DNA of 11,592 nucleotides, from assembly GCA_009787485.1 (NCBI GenBank), contig WQWP01000073.1, forward strand, positions 1 through 11,592, in the 5' to 3' direction. Positions 1 to 7,997 of the stretch are shown one piece after another (the first letter of the stretch is position 1; each line of letters starts with the position of its first letter). The stretch comes from Lentimicrobiaceae bacterium. GTDB lineage: Bacteria; Bacteroidota; Bacteroidia; Bacteroidales; WCHB1-69. The notes under the pieces were generated by a model. It was given only the letters and a program-made list of their open reading frames with translations. It was not told the origin of the DNA and searched no databases. A program made the translations under genes and the position numbers.

Positions 1-30
1 AACCCAGAAAACGCGATAAGATAATGTGAT

Positions 31-3000
31 CTATTTTTTCTCCTTCTTCTCCTTTTTCTCCTTCTTCTTCGGCGTCCAGCTCTCTAAAAAATCCTTTTGA
101 TTATTAAACTCATGGCGGTAGCTTATGCCGACACCGCCGCCTTGCGGAGGAGTTACAGAATTTAGATTATTGATGTCGTTGAAATAGAAAAAACGGATCC
201 GCCAATTTCTTGCTTCGTTTAACCAATAGGAAATACGCAAATCGCCTACGAAATTATTTTGCAAATTTGTTGCACCATATCCTAAGGTGGTTTCTATCAA
301 TAATCTATCGTTTCGCAAATTCACTGCGGCACTTACCGAATATTCCGTATAATCATCATCCTGACTCTGACCGTCAATATAATTAATTCCAATATTCACA
401 TTATTTAATTGGTTGGAGATAAATGAAGTAAGTATTCCAGAGACCATATCAATTCCGGTTGCATAAGATAATGGCGAATCATTCATACCCGATCCGACAG
501 CGAGAAAAGTATTGAGAAAGACAAACGAGAAAAACTGGCGAATGCCATTTTCATGATTGGTAGTATCTAATACAGTAAATACTGTGTTTTGCTCTTCGTT
601 GGTTAATCTTGGAAAAGAAAAACTGAAAGTAGGATTTGGATTCATTAAGTTGCCGCCCAAATTCAAATAAGCATGCACATCAGTGCGTCCAATAGCATTA
701 AGCTCCGAACTTAATGAAGTTAAAGAAGCCGTTTTTTGATAAAGCGCTCTTACATTTATTTGCGCTGTAGTGAGTGGTCCCGCAAACGAAATCGTTCCAC
801 CTTCTACAATCGTAAAATTACGAGGGAAGAAATTTTTCAACGACATATTAAATGTTCCGCTTACAATAGACAGGATGCCATCCAAATTCATGTTGCCGGA
901 ATTTGTATTGTAGGTTAAATGTAACCTGCCTGACGTCTTGCATTTTAAGGTGCCGTCAATCGGATCTAATTCCAATCTCACATCGGCATCTCTGGTAACT
1001 TCAAAGGTAAAATCGAAGTTCAATGCGGTGGAAAATTGTTTCGTAGTCACAACAGGCGCCTCTTTAGCGGCGGCGCTCTGCACAAAGTATATGCCTTGTG
1101 CAGAAGATACGCTACTTGTCGAATTGAGCGGAAAAGTAATTGTAGAACCGGATAACGTCTTGATATTACGGCTTGTAAAATTGAGCTGACGGGTATCGCC
1201 GGAAATGGAAACATCGCCGGAGACAAAACCATCGCCAAAAAACGGGGTATCCATTTTTCTGGGGGTATTCAACACCATAATTCGTGGGGTAGAAATACTC
1301 AAATCTATTTTAAAATCCTTAAACCTGTTATGGTGCACAAAGCCCGACAGCGTGGCATCATTATTAAATTTATCTTTGATTAACACTTGATTAAAGAGGA
1401 TACCTTCCCGATTAAACAAAATTTCCTGATCAGAAATATAATAAACGGTATTTAAAGGGGCGATGCCCAACAGTGCGTTTCTAACGCGCACTTTACCATC
1501 AAAATAAAGCGAATCGGGATTCATAATAAACTCCAAATGCCCTGACGCTTCTCCGGAAACCACATCGCTAAAGGAAGCCAAAAAAGGAGATAAGAAACCG
1601 ATTCTCAGCGTGTCCATGTCGGCACGCACCCGAAGTTCCCGCTCTTTCACCGCAAAACTTCCGTTTAAAGCGATGATTTTATTGGGCATAGAGAGATAAT
1701 CAGCATAGTTAAAGTCTAAAACATTAGCAATCGCATTGTTACCACTTGATAAAATACCTCCATAAAAATGAGGTTTGCCATCGTTTAACATTTTTGCATC
1801 CAAAAACAAATCGCCTAAAAGTTCTTCGTTAAAAACAAAGTCTCTTACAAAAGTTTTTCCATCCGCTATAAAGTGGTCAATATTAGGAGTAATGGTAGCC
1901 GTAAGCGACATTTCGCCACCCAACGTCATGCCTGTTCTTGCAATGAGGCTATTCAACAGCGACATATCAAAGTTTTCCAATTGGATATTACATTCTTTAT
2001 CCGAGTTTTTTGATATATCGCCATTTACGCTCATTTTTCCCACATTGGAAGACAAGACTAAATGGTCGAAACTTAATCCTCCATTTTCAAAGCTTATGGT
2101 GTTGCCGTCTCCGATGAACTGCCACAAAGATTCACGAAGGAATAACTTAGAGTTGGTAATTTTGAGTGAGATATTTTGCGCAGCATCTCCCAAAAGCAAA
2201 CCGTTAAACTTATTTAGCTCATTGATAGAAATCCCTTTCGGATTGCGCCATGAGGTTTGAAAGTCAATTTGTTCTCTATTGCTGTTTGTATGAATGTCAA
2301 TATTTGAAAAAGTAAGATTTCCGCCTCTTTTTTGAAAGATGGTCAAAGAATCGCATTGAAGTTGTATGCCCAACAATTGCTGGTCGGTCATTTTTCCCTC
2401 TGCGTTCAAATTATTCAACCTTCCTATACCGCCATAACTGATTTGAGACAAGAAAATATTAAAAGTATCTTCACTTCTTGTTTTTCCCAAATGAATGGAA
2501 ACTGCCGAATTTGACGACAGATTTAATTGAGGAAGAAGCAAGTTCGTGAGATTTCGTGTATAGAAAAATTGAACATCTAAGTCAATAAATTGCACAGAAT
2601 CGGTGGAAGCGACTTCTTGGGTAGCCGCAAAAGTTCGATTGCGGTCAACGATTTCCGGGAGATAATAATGTGCTGCATTTTTGACAGTTGCCACAATATC
2701 CTTCAAATCATAATTAGTTTTGAAAGCGACATTAACTGCATTCGAGTGAATTTGATATTGCGTGGGCAAATTTGGTTTATTGATGGCGGTAAGGCGAAAC
2801 CAATCTATGCGAGAGGTTGTTTCCTTGTTGGTTAATCTAGCGTTATCAATACCCGCAAAACCGTTAAAATTTTCAAATCGGGTGCCGCTCATTGCCATCG
2901 TAATGGAATCAAAAGCAAGCGCTAAATGTGGTATTTGTTGCAGTTGGTAAATCATTCTGTCAAAACCCTTAGAAGTGGCGGTTACTTGATACGGAAAATG

Positions 3001-4614
3001 AGAGAAAAACTCATAAAGTTTTATATCTGTGTATGTTAATGCAACATTGAGCAAGGGCACTTCTCTTGTGAAGTTCAGATTACCTTTCAAATTAAATGAA
3101 GCCACAGAATCAGCGCTACTAAGTGCCAAAGTTATTTGTTTTTGTGTGTAACTACCATCAAAATCAACACCTTTTAGTGGATAGCCAAAAACATCTACAT
3201 GGGTAATTTTACCTTGCATGTTTATCAAAGTGGCTGCTAATGCGTCTTTTAGATTTTTTGTCTGATCCAGATCTCCTCTGAAAGTGCTTTTTAAACTCAC
3301 TTTATTCAGATATTTAGGTTGATTTAAAAGGCATGCGATATTCACATTATTACAAGCAATGGCACCGGAATATGAATTCGGGGTTGTTTTCATTTTAACC
3401 TCTACGGTTCCTACATTGGTTTGCGCCAACAGTTCTGTGTTAAAGTTTGCCATAGAGCCTTTAAAAATTCCGTTTAGCCTTGAATTAGTTATAGTTTTTA
3501 TAGCATCCGGAAGCGTTATCGTTTTGCCTTTCGGCAGTTTAAATTGTGCAAGTTCGCTCAAATTAACAATCGCATCTCTCACATAAAAATCGAAGGTACT
3601 ATTTTTGAAATCCAAGAGATTTTCAATCGCAAAATTTCCGGAGATACGTGTTTGTAGCTTGTATGTAAGATAGATATCTTTCGTTTGAAGATGATTTACG
3701 GGACCTCCTACGTATCCTGAAAAAACAAATTGATTATCCATTCCTTTCAGCGCCGGCGCAAAATAGATCACATCCTGCATGGCGAGGCTTGTACTTTTCA
3801 CCTCCGTATCGAAAATAACCTTGTTCACAAAATCGGAATAATCGGGAAAATCAGCATATCGAAAAGCAAAATTTCCTGCAAACGTACTGTTTGGTGTAGT
3901 AAAATTCAAATGATCTAGCAACAACCCCTGACGATAAATACGGAAATTTCCTGTAAAGCTCGAAATTTCAAAACCCGTGTATTGAGACAGCGTAAGCGAA
4001 TTGATTTTGCAGGAGATGTCGGGACCAAAAACTAAAAAATCATCTACGTTAAGATGAATATGTTGCAGTTCAAAAAAGGCATAATCTATGGTATTGTCGG
4101 TTTTGTGCAATCTTTTGTCATCATTAATATAGACAAACCGCACATCATTAAGCGCAATATTTTCGAACAGCAGCTTAAAATTCGGGTCTCTCTTTTCTGT
4201 TTTTTTAAACCCTCTTGCCCAAATGGCAATATTCACGTTCTCTTCGCCGGCATATTTACGCAGAACGACCTCTCCATCATCAAGCTCGGCAAAAGACAAA
4301 GTTACTTGTGCCTTAGAAGTTTTTGTAAAATTGATTCTCCCTTTCAGCGTAGTAGCAAAAATCATGTTATTGTAATGATGATCTTTAATCGCAAAATTTT
4401 TAGCCGTAAGCACAAAAGTAGGAGAAAGATAAACCCTATCCATCGTAATTTCGCCACCGGTAATATTAGTCAGCAGGTTAGACACTTTTGATAAGACAAA
4501 GTGCTGAATGGGAGGCACAAAGAGAAGTGTAATAATAAGTAGATAGAGGGCAATAAGACTCACAATAGTCCAGAGGATAATTTTGAGAAGTCGCTTTGCT
4601 ATCTTTTTCAGCAT
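31..4614 (-). CDS. tamB: TamB / AsmA-like translocation and assembly module protein (DUF490 C-terminal domain)
   Basis: This is a very long envelope protein of 1527 aa. Residues ~11-33 form one hydrophobic inner-membrane anchor, followed by the short AsmA-like segment typical of the family (about 38-75). The rest is predominantly beta-strand-like sequence with alternating hydrophobic residues, as expected for the hydrophobic groove that spans the periplasm. The C-terminal third (about 1130-1490) carries the TamB (DUF490) domain. Its clearest signature lies near residues 1255-1290, where the pattern F-x-I-x-x-G-G-x-I-x-F-x-G-P is followed by A-x-I-N-V-x-A-L-Y. Family knowledge: TamB works with a BamA-like partner (TamA in Proteobacteria) and TamB/AsmA proteins move phospholipid to the outer membrane; no partner gene is visible here. 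Length and architecture fit Bacteroidota homologues, which are usually 1400-1700 aa. The ATG at 4612-4614 directly precedes the anchor. The last 13 residues are almost all K and E. The start lies 38 nt downstream of the AbiE remnant. Confidence 0.93.
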   Translation of the reverse strand: MLKKIAKRLLKIILWTIVSLIALYLLIITLLFVPPIQHFVLSKVSNLLTNITGGEITMDRVYLSPTFVLTAKNFAIKDHHYNNMIFATTLKGRINFTKTSKAQVTLSFAELDDGEVVLRKYAGEENVNIAIWARGFKKTEKRDPNFKLLFENIALNDVRFVYINDDKRLHKTDNTIDYAFFELQHIHLNVDDFLVFGPDISCKINSLTLSQYTGFEISSFTGNFRIYRQGLLLDHLNFTTPNSTFAGNFAFRYADFPDYSDFVNKVIFDTEVKSTSLAMQDVIYFAPALKGMDNQFVFSGYVGGPVNHLQTKDIYLTYKLQTRISGNFAIENLLDFKNSTFDFYVRDAIVNLSELAQFKLPKGKTITLPDAIKTITNSRLNGIFKGSMANFNTELLAQTNVGTVEVKMKTTPNSYSGAIACNNVNIACLLNQPKYLNKVSLKSTFRGDLDQTKNLKDALAATLINMQGKITHVDVFGYPLKGVDFDGSYTQKQITLALSSADSVASFNLKGNLNFTREVPLLNVALTYTDIKLYEFFSHFPYQVTATSKGFDRMIYQLQQIPHLALAFDSITMAMSGTRFENFNGFAGIDNARLTNKETTSRIDWFRLTAINKPNLPTQYQIHSNAVNVAFKTNYDLKDIVATVKNAAHYYLPEIVDRNRTFAATQEVASTDSVQFIDLDVQFFYTRNLTNLLLPQLNLSSNSAVSIHLGKTRSEDTFNIFLSQISYGGIGRLNNLNAEGKMTDQQLLGIQLQCDSLTIFQKRGGNLTFSNIDIHTNSNREQIDFQTSWRNPKGISINELNKFNGLLLGDAAQNISLKITNSKLFLRESLWQFIGDGNTISFENGGLSFDHLVLSSNVGKMSVNGDISKNSDKECNIQLENFDMSLLNSLIARTGMTLGGEMSLTATITPNIDHFIADGKTFVRDFVFNEELLGDLFLDAKMLNDGKPHFYGGILSSGNNAIANVLDFNYADYLSMPNKIIALNGSFAVKERELRVRADMDTLRIGFLSPFLASFSDVVSGEASGHLEFIMNPDSLYFDGKVRVRNALLGIAPLNTVYYISDQEILFNREGILFNQVLIKDKFNNDATLSGFVHHNRFKDFKIDLSISTPRIMVLNTPRKMDTPFFGDGFVSGDVSISGDTRQLNFTSRNIKTLSGSTITFPLNSTSSVSSAQGIYFVQSAAAKEAPVVTTKQFSTALNFDFTFEVTRDADVRLELDPIDGTLKCKTSGRLHLTYNTNSGNMNLDGILSIVSGTFNMSLKNFFPRNFTIVEGGTISFAGPLTTAQINVRALYQKTASLTSLSSELNAIGRTDVHAYLNLGGNLMNPNPTFSFSFPRLTNEEQNTVFTVLDTTNHENGIRQFFSFVFLNTFLAVGSGMNDSPLSYATGIDMVSGILTSFISNQLNNVNIGINYIDGQSQDDDYTEYSVSAAVNLRNDRLLIETTLGYGATNLQNNFVGDLRISYWLNEARNWRIRFFYFNDINNLNSVTPPQGGGVGISYRHEFNNQKDFLESWTPKKKEKKEKKEKK
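40..66 (-). repeat. Three 9-nt units encoding the lysine/glutamate tail of TamB
   Basis: On the plus strand three 9-nt units follow one another: CTCCTTCTT, CTCCTTTTT and CTCCTTCTT, and a further CTTC follows. They lie in frame and encode repeated K-K-E or K-E-K triplets at the extreme C-terminus of TamB, just before the TAG at 31-33. Because the unit is a multiple of three, copy-number changes would lengthen or shorten the charged tail without shifting the frame. The repeat is seen directly; the potential for slippage is inference. Confidence 0.7.
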
Positions 4615-4631
4615 ATTACGTGTATAGTTTG

Positions 4632-4639
4632 CAAAGAAA
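4632..4639 (-). promoter_or_regulatory. Weak candidate -7 box upstream of tamB
   Basis: Read on the minus strand the box is TTTCTTTG, one base away from the Bacteroidota -7 consensus TAnnTTTG, and it ends 17 nt before the tamB ATG. An A9 run (4642-4650) lies just upstream, and AAACGTTT and TTTGCAAA palindromes overlap the box. I see no convincing -33 TTTG at the right spacing. The position suits a local tamB promoter after the AbiE remnant, but the match is weak. The alternative is read-through from the better box at 5373-5380. Confidence 0.25.
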
Positions 4640-4652
4640 CGTTTTTTTTTGA

Positions 4653-5101
4653 TTATAGTTGTTCTAAAAACTTCATTTTTTTTATACGTCTCTGCACTTC
4701 CCGTTCTACCTGATCAAAATCGGGCAAATCGTTTATTTGCTCCTTCAATGAGCTCTGCCATCGTCCTTTATATTGTGGTAAGCGTTCTATTAATTTCACA
4801 GCGAATTCTGGCGCTTGCAAACCTTTGCTTTCGCATTTCGTTTTAAATTAAAGCATTTAAAAATCTTTTCATTTTCAGTTTGATTGTGAAGCAATGTAAA
4901 ATCAAGGTCTTCCGAAAAGCGATAATCTTCAAAGTAAGCTTTCTTTAGCACCGTTCCGCCTTTGAACACAATTGTTTTTGAGAGTTGTTCATGTTTAGAA
5001 ATGCCAAACAATATCCACGAAAGAACATAATCTTTTTCTATCTGTTGGTCGCGAACACCTATTTTTCTTGCTTTTTGCTGTATTTCTCCGGGTTTTATCA
5101 T
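4653..5101 (-). pseudogene. AbiEii-type nucleotidyltransferase toxin, internally deleted and frameshifted remnant
   Basis: The N-terminal part reads from the ATG at 5099-5101 to a TGA at 4796-4798 (101 aa). It contains the start of the AbiEii nucleotidyltransferase fold: K-G-G-T at residues 47-50, then D-Y-R-F-S-E-D-L-D-F at 59-68, which holds the DxD metal-binding pair D65/D67. Family similarity fades after about residue 78. A second frame, open from just after a TAA at 4848-4850 to a TAA at 4653-4655, encodes the usual AbiEii C-terminus, including APEFAVKLIERLPQYKGRW and, further on, NDLPDFDQVE. The central ~120-170 residues of a typical 250-300 aa toxin are missing, including the later catalytic motifs (the K/R-D-x-Y-D-L region). 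The junction lies around 4830-4890. The start overlaps the antitoxin stop in ATGA, the usual AbiE arrangement. I infer a catalytically dead remnant. A truncated functional 101-aa protein is possible but unlikely. Confidence 0.85.
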
Positions 5102-5340
5102 GTGTAAATTGCTGATTTAATGGTTTCTATTTCTAAATTTTGTTGAATACTCCAACGGCTGATTCGTTGTCCTGTTTTGGGCAATTCTGTGTCAAGTGTT
5201 ATGAATGATGCAGTTTTTAGTTTTTGCAACTCGTCAATAATATTAGTGTTAATTTCAAGAATTTCTAAAAGAAATCCCAAACGTTTTATTACTGCTTGAG
5301 AATCAAACTTATTAGCGTATTCAAGCAGCGTGTTGTAATT
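5098..5340 (-). pseudogene. AbiEi-type antitoxin, C-terminal remnant
   Basis: From the in-frame TGA at 5341-5343 the frame stays open for 80 codons to the TGA at 5098-5100. It begins N-Y-N-T-L-L-E-Y-A-N-K-F and continues A-V-I-K-R-L-G-F-L-L-E. Both resemble the C-terminal part of AbiEi antitoxins, whose pattern is LLEYAxxxxNxAVIKRLGYLLE. The end, with S-R-W-S-I-Q-Q-N, matches the family's closing 'SRWxxxxN' strand. The N-terminal winged helix-turn-helix and most of the AbiEi domain are absent. The only ORF-style start is the TTG at 5278-5280, which would leave 60 aa. An ATG at 5347-5349 is in the same frame but reads ATG-ATA-TGA into a stop at once. In an intact system AbiEi represses the operon and counters AbiEii. 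This piece has no DNA-binding domain, so I read it as a relic. Confidence 0.8.
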
Positions 5341-5372
5341 TCATATCATTATTGTCAGAATAAATATGACCG

Positions 5373-5380
5373 CAAAGATA
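5373..5380 (-). promoter_or_regulatory. Bacteroidota-type -7 promoter box (TATCTTTG) ahead of the AbiE remnant
   Basis: On the minus strand the octamer TATCTTTG fits the Bacteroidota sigma-70 -7 consensus TAnnTTTG exactly. A start site about 7 nt downstream (near 5365) would precede the ATG at 5347-5349. The -33 side is poor: TTTAG lies within the ribBA 3' end, a little too close, and no TTTG sits at the ideal spacing. Immediately upstream is a 12-nt perfect palindrome, TAAAATATTTTA (5381-5392), which includes the ribBA stop codon. This probably drove the original antitoxin-toxin operon and may now drive tamB through the remnant. Confidence 0.55.
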
Positions 5381-5389
5381 TAAAATATT

Positions 5390-6601
5390 TTACCCTAAAT
5401 GCAGTTCATGCCCCATCCTATCCTGTTTCGTCTTCAAATACCTGTAATTATCGCCTTTTGGCTCAATAATAATCGGAATCGTCGAAACAATCTCTATACC
5501 ATGTCCACTTAATCCTACGCGCTTGGCAGGGTTGTTGGTAATCAATTGGATTTTAGTAGCATTCAAATCGCGGAGGATTTGTGCGCCCACGCCGTAGTCG
5601 CGTTCGTCGGCGCGGAAGCCAAGCTCGAGGTTGGCTTCTACGGTGTCTCGCCCAAGTTCTTGCAGGTGGTAGGCTTTTAATTTGTTCACCAAGCCGATTC
5701 CTCTGCCCTCTTGATCCATGTATAAGACTAATCCTTTTCCTTTATTTTCAATCATTTGCATGGCTGTGTGGAGTTGGTCGCCGCAATCGCACTTGCATGA
5801 GCCGAGAATGTCGCCGGTAACACACGAAGAGTGCACGCGTACCATAATTTCCTCATCTTTTTCCCATTCTCCTTTTTTCAATGCCAAATGGGTTAATTGG
5901 TTGTTTAGTTGGGTGTAAGCAATTAATTTGAATGTTCCCCATCGGGTAGGCAAAACCACCTCAGCTTCTTTATGGATTAACGTTTCGGTTTTTACGCGGT
6001 AAGCGATTAAATCTTGGATAGAGATTACCTTAATATCAAATTGTTTGGCAATTTTCATCAGTTGGGGCAAACGTGCCATCGTGCCGTCTTCGTTGATGAT
6101 TTCGATTAAGGCGCCGGCAGGGTACAGCCCTGCCAAGCGTGCCAAATCCACCGTAGCTTCTGTATGTCCGGCGCGAACGAGCACGCCGCCGTCGCGCGCG
6201 CGCAATGGGTTAATGTGTCCTGGACGGCCGAAATTTGCCGGCTTCATATTGATGTCGGATAGCGCTTTAATCGTTGCCGCACGGTCGTGCATCGAAACAC
6301 CGGTGGTGCAGCCGTGCCCAAGCAAATCAATGGTAACGGTGAAGGGCGTTCCGTGCAAAGAAGTGTTGCTTAACACTTGCATCTCGAGTTCCAGTTCTCT
6401 GCATCGTTCTGCGGTGATGGGGGTACATAAAACGCCGCGCCCGTAGGTCATCATAAAATTTACCTTTTCTGGGGTAACTTTTTCGGCGGCGATGATAAAA
6501 TCGCCTTCGTTTTCACGGTCTTCGTCATCTACTACGATTAGGAACTTACCGGTGTTGAAGTCTTTTAGGGCTTCTTCTATGGTGTTTAGTTTGATTTCCA
6601 T
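5390..6601 (-). CDS. ribBA: Bifunctional 3,4-dihydroxy-2-butanone-4-phosphate synthase / GTP cyclohydrolase II
   Basis: This cytosolic enzyme supplies both precursors of riboflavin. The N-terminal domain (about 1-203) converts ribulose 5-phosphate to 3,4-dihydroxy-2-butanone 4-phosphate plus formate. The C-terminal domain (about 208-403) opens GTP to the diaminopyrimidine phosphate. RibB motifs visible are the acidic loop DDEDRENEGD (25-34), which binds Mg and substrate, and HTEATVDLARLAGL (146-159). RibA motifs are the zinc cysteines C260, C271 and C273 in C-x10-C-D-C, the catalytic DQEGRGIGL (296-304) and the TNNPAKR substrate loop (355-361). Length (403 aa) is normal and both halves look intact. 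The ATG at 6599-6601 gives the usual short N-terminus before the first helix. No Shine-Dalgarno sequence is seen. Only 12 nt separate it from the lipoprotein stop upstream, so co-transcription is likely, and there is no room for an FMN riboswitch or promoter in the gap. Confidence 0.98.
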   Translation of the reverse strand: MEIKLNTIEEALKDFNTGKFLIVVDDEDRENEGDFIIAAEKVTPEKVNFMMTYGRGVLCTPITAERCRELELEMQVLSNTSLHGTPFTVTIDLLGHGCTTGVSMHDRAATIKALSDINMKPANFGRPGHINPLRARDGGVLVRAGHTEATVDLARLAGLYPAGALIEIINEDGTMARLPQLMKIAKQFDIKVISIQDLIAYRVKTETLIHKEAEVVLPTRWGTFKLIAYTQLNNQLTHLALKKGEWEKDEEIMVRVHSSCVTGDILGSCKCDCGDQLHTAMQMIENKGKGLVLYMDQEGRGIGLVNKLKAYHLQELGRDTVEANLELGFRADERDYGVGAQILRDLNATKIQLITNNPAKRVGLSGHGIEIVSTIPIIIEPKGDNYRYLKTKQDRMGHELHLG

Positions 6602-6613
6602 AATGTATTTGTA

Positions 6614-7966
6614 CTACTTATTCCTAATCTCCACGCTCCTAATGTACCAATCATAAGTCTCAACATCGGTACTCGGTGCGTTATAGCGGAATGCTATTCT
6701 GAAAGAATTGGCATTGATCTTTTTGACAGGAAAGGGTTTACTCAAGCTTAGAGATGCAGAACCACCAATTTCTTCTCCTGATGCTAATAGCTTCCAATCG
6801 TCCTTATCAAAAACGGATGAAGTTGATGTGGTGTACCAAATTTGATATGCATCATAATTTGGGAACAATACACCCAGTTCATGCTCAAACCGCAAATACC
6901 CGTTTTCCAAATCGGAATAAGTGATTACGGGAGAAATAAACCAATCATCCATAGCGGTAGGAGGATCAAATGCTTTATTTCCAAAGTGCGCCATCCATCT
7001 TGAAGAAGCTCTGTGCCTCCATTCCGTTTTTCCCTGTGTAGAAGGATAAATACTCCATTTCCCTTCCCCTATCGGATTGGATGTAAAATCAAAAACAACA
7101 GATTCTATAGGTCGCGAATCAATCACTTCTATATCCTCTCTCGTTCTAATCATGAGTTGCTTACTTCCTCTATAAACGGTTAATATTCCGGTAAGATTAT
7201 ATTCTTTATCTTCAATAATCATGCTTCTGAATTTTGCGAAGTTAGACGTGCGCACGGTTACCGAGTCTTTTCTTCCGTTGGATAGGAAATACGCCACCCA
7301 ATCGGTAGTAATGTGGTTATAAGCAAAAGGCTGCCCAATGGCATTTTCTTTAAAATTAACTCCCTCTATGCGCACCAACTTATTAACCGCAGAAAGATCA
7401 ATTTTATCGTTGGTTATTGGTTTTGGAACATTATTCAGGCTTGGTTTTCCATCTCTAATAATATATTTTTCAATATACAAAGAGTTGATCCGTCCCACTT
7501 GCGTAACGTTATATATCCAGCCCATTTGCGGAAGATCGTTATAATCGCCCACTACTAAATCATTTAAAACAATCACCACTTTTTGCCCTACCGGGTAAAA
7601 GTTGAACAAGCCTGTCATATCCAACTGCAATTCTATGCCACCGGTAGAATCTTGAACCACTAATGATTTGTAGTAATTTCCACCTTCATCCGAACTTACC
7701 ACAACGGCTCTAAGATAGCGTGGAAGATTTTGCCATTGCCGCTCTACGATAGAATCAGGCGGGTTGCCAATGCCAGGTGTGTGTCTATCCAATATGGAAA
7801 ATTGAGAAAAAGCTTTATTTGTACCAATGGTGTAAAATCGGTTGAGCGCAGTTGATTCTTTCCATTCCGGTATATCAAATTCAGGTTCCGGCCATTCTTT
7901 GCATCCGAAAAATATAAATATACCAAGAAATAGCACTAATAGAAGTCGTAATTTATTCATAATCAT
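6614..7966 (-). CDS. DUF5689 surface lipoprotein, second copy (450 aa)
   Basis: The signal peptide (about 1-21) ends in lipobox F-F-G-C with the lipidated cysteine at residue 22. The next residues, K-E-W-P-E-P-E, are acidic, resembling the lipoprotein export signals that direct Bacteroidota lipoproteins to the cell surface. Residues ~85-280 look like DUF5689. They begin with a beta-rich OB-fold-like stretch, L-R-A-V-V-V-S-S-D-E-G-G-N-Y-Y-K followed by V-V-Q-D-S-T-G-G-I (about 85-111). A second strand-rich part ends in N-L-T-G-I-L-T-V-Y (257-265). Residues ~288-450 resemble the 'choice-of-anchor J' jelly-roll: D-D-W-F-I-S-P-V-I (340-348), a Y-Q-I-W-Y-T-T strand and a closing D-W-Y-I-R-S-V-E-I. 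The exact function is unknown. DUF5689 proteins commonly accompany TonB-dependent receptors, so a ligand-binding role is inferred. Starts at codon 1 (7964-7966) and codon 3 (7958-7960) are equally plausible. The gap to the first copy is 31 nt. Confidence 0.85.
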   Translation of the reverse strand: MIMNKLRLLLVLFLGIFIFFGCKEWPEPEFDIPEWKESTALNRFYTIGTNKAFSQFSILDRHTPGIGNPPDSIVERQWQNLPRYLRAVVVSSDEGGNYYKSLVVQDSTGGIELQLDMTGLFNFYPVGQKVVIVLNDLVVGDYNDLPQMGWIYNVTQVGRINSLYIEKYIIRDGKPSLNNVPKPITNDKIDLSAVNKLVRIEGVNFKENAIGQPFAYNHITTDWVAYFLSNGRKDSVTVRTSNFAKFRSMIIEDKEYNLTGILTVYRGSKQLMIRTREDIEVIDSRPIESVVFDFTSNPIGEGKWSIYPSTQGKTEWRHRASSRWMAHFGNKAFDPPTAMDDWFISPVITYSDLENGYLRFEHELGVLFPNYDAYQIWYTTSTSSVFDKDDWKLLASGEEIGGSASLSLSKPFPVKKINANSFRIAFRYNAPSTDVETYDWYIRSVEIRNK

Positions 7967-7994
7967 ATAATTTTTAATTCGTAATTCATAATTC
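7967..7994. repeat. Four A/T-rich heptads filling the gap between the two DUF5689 genes
   Basis: The plus strand reads as four consecutive 7-nt units: ATAATTT, TTAATTC, GTAATTC and ATAATTC. Together they occupy nearly the whole 31-nt gap between the two lipoprotein genes and abut the downstream ATG. From memory, similar AATTATGAATTACGAATT-type spacers recur between genes in some Bacteroidota genomes, but I cannot check that here. A low-structure translation leader is the simplest role. Confidence 0.55.
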
Positions 7995-7997
7995 TTC

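Noticed and set aside
1775..2260. Plus-strand ORF of 161 codons inside tamB
   Set aside because: It lies wholly antisense to a well-supported gene, shows no family features, and is the kind of open frame expected opposite a long coding sequence.
4054..4491. Plus-strand ORF of 145 codons near the tamB start
   Set aside because: It is antisense to the TamB N-terminal region, with no domain, signal or upstream leader to support it.
4649..4846. Plus-strand ORF of 65 codons at the end of the AbiE remnant
   Set aside because: The opposite strand there encodes the recognisable AbiEii C-terminal tail, so this frame is its shadow.
4796..5101. A complete small 101-aa toxin gene
   Set aside because: The nucleotidyltransferase fold breaks off soon after the DxD motif, the last ~20 residues are out-of-frame sequence, and the missing C-terminus is found in another frame just downstream.
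5381..5392. Palindrome TAAAATATTTTA as a terminator for ribBA
   Set aside because: It has no G/C stem and no following U-run, and it overlaps the stop codon and abuts a promoter box. An A/T-only palindrome of this size is weak evidence.
6045..6446. Plus-strand ORF of 133 codons opposite ribBA
   Set aside because: It is a shadow of the G/C-richer RibB domain. The composition (many R, S, P) is typical of antisense frames, and the real gene is certain.
6602..6613. FMN riboswitch ahead of ribBA
   Set aside because: The gap is only 12 nt, and the upstream sequence is coding; no conserved riboswitch segments are visible.
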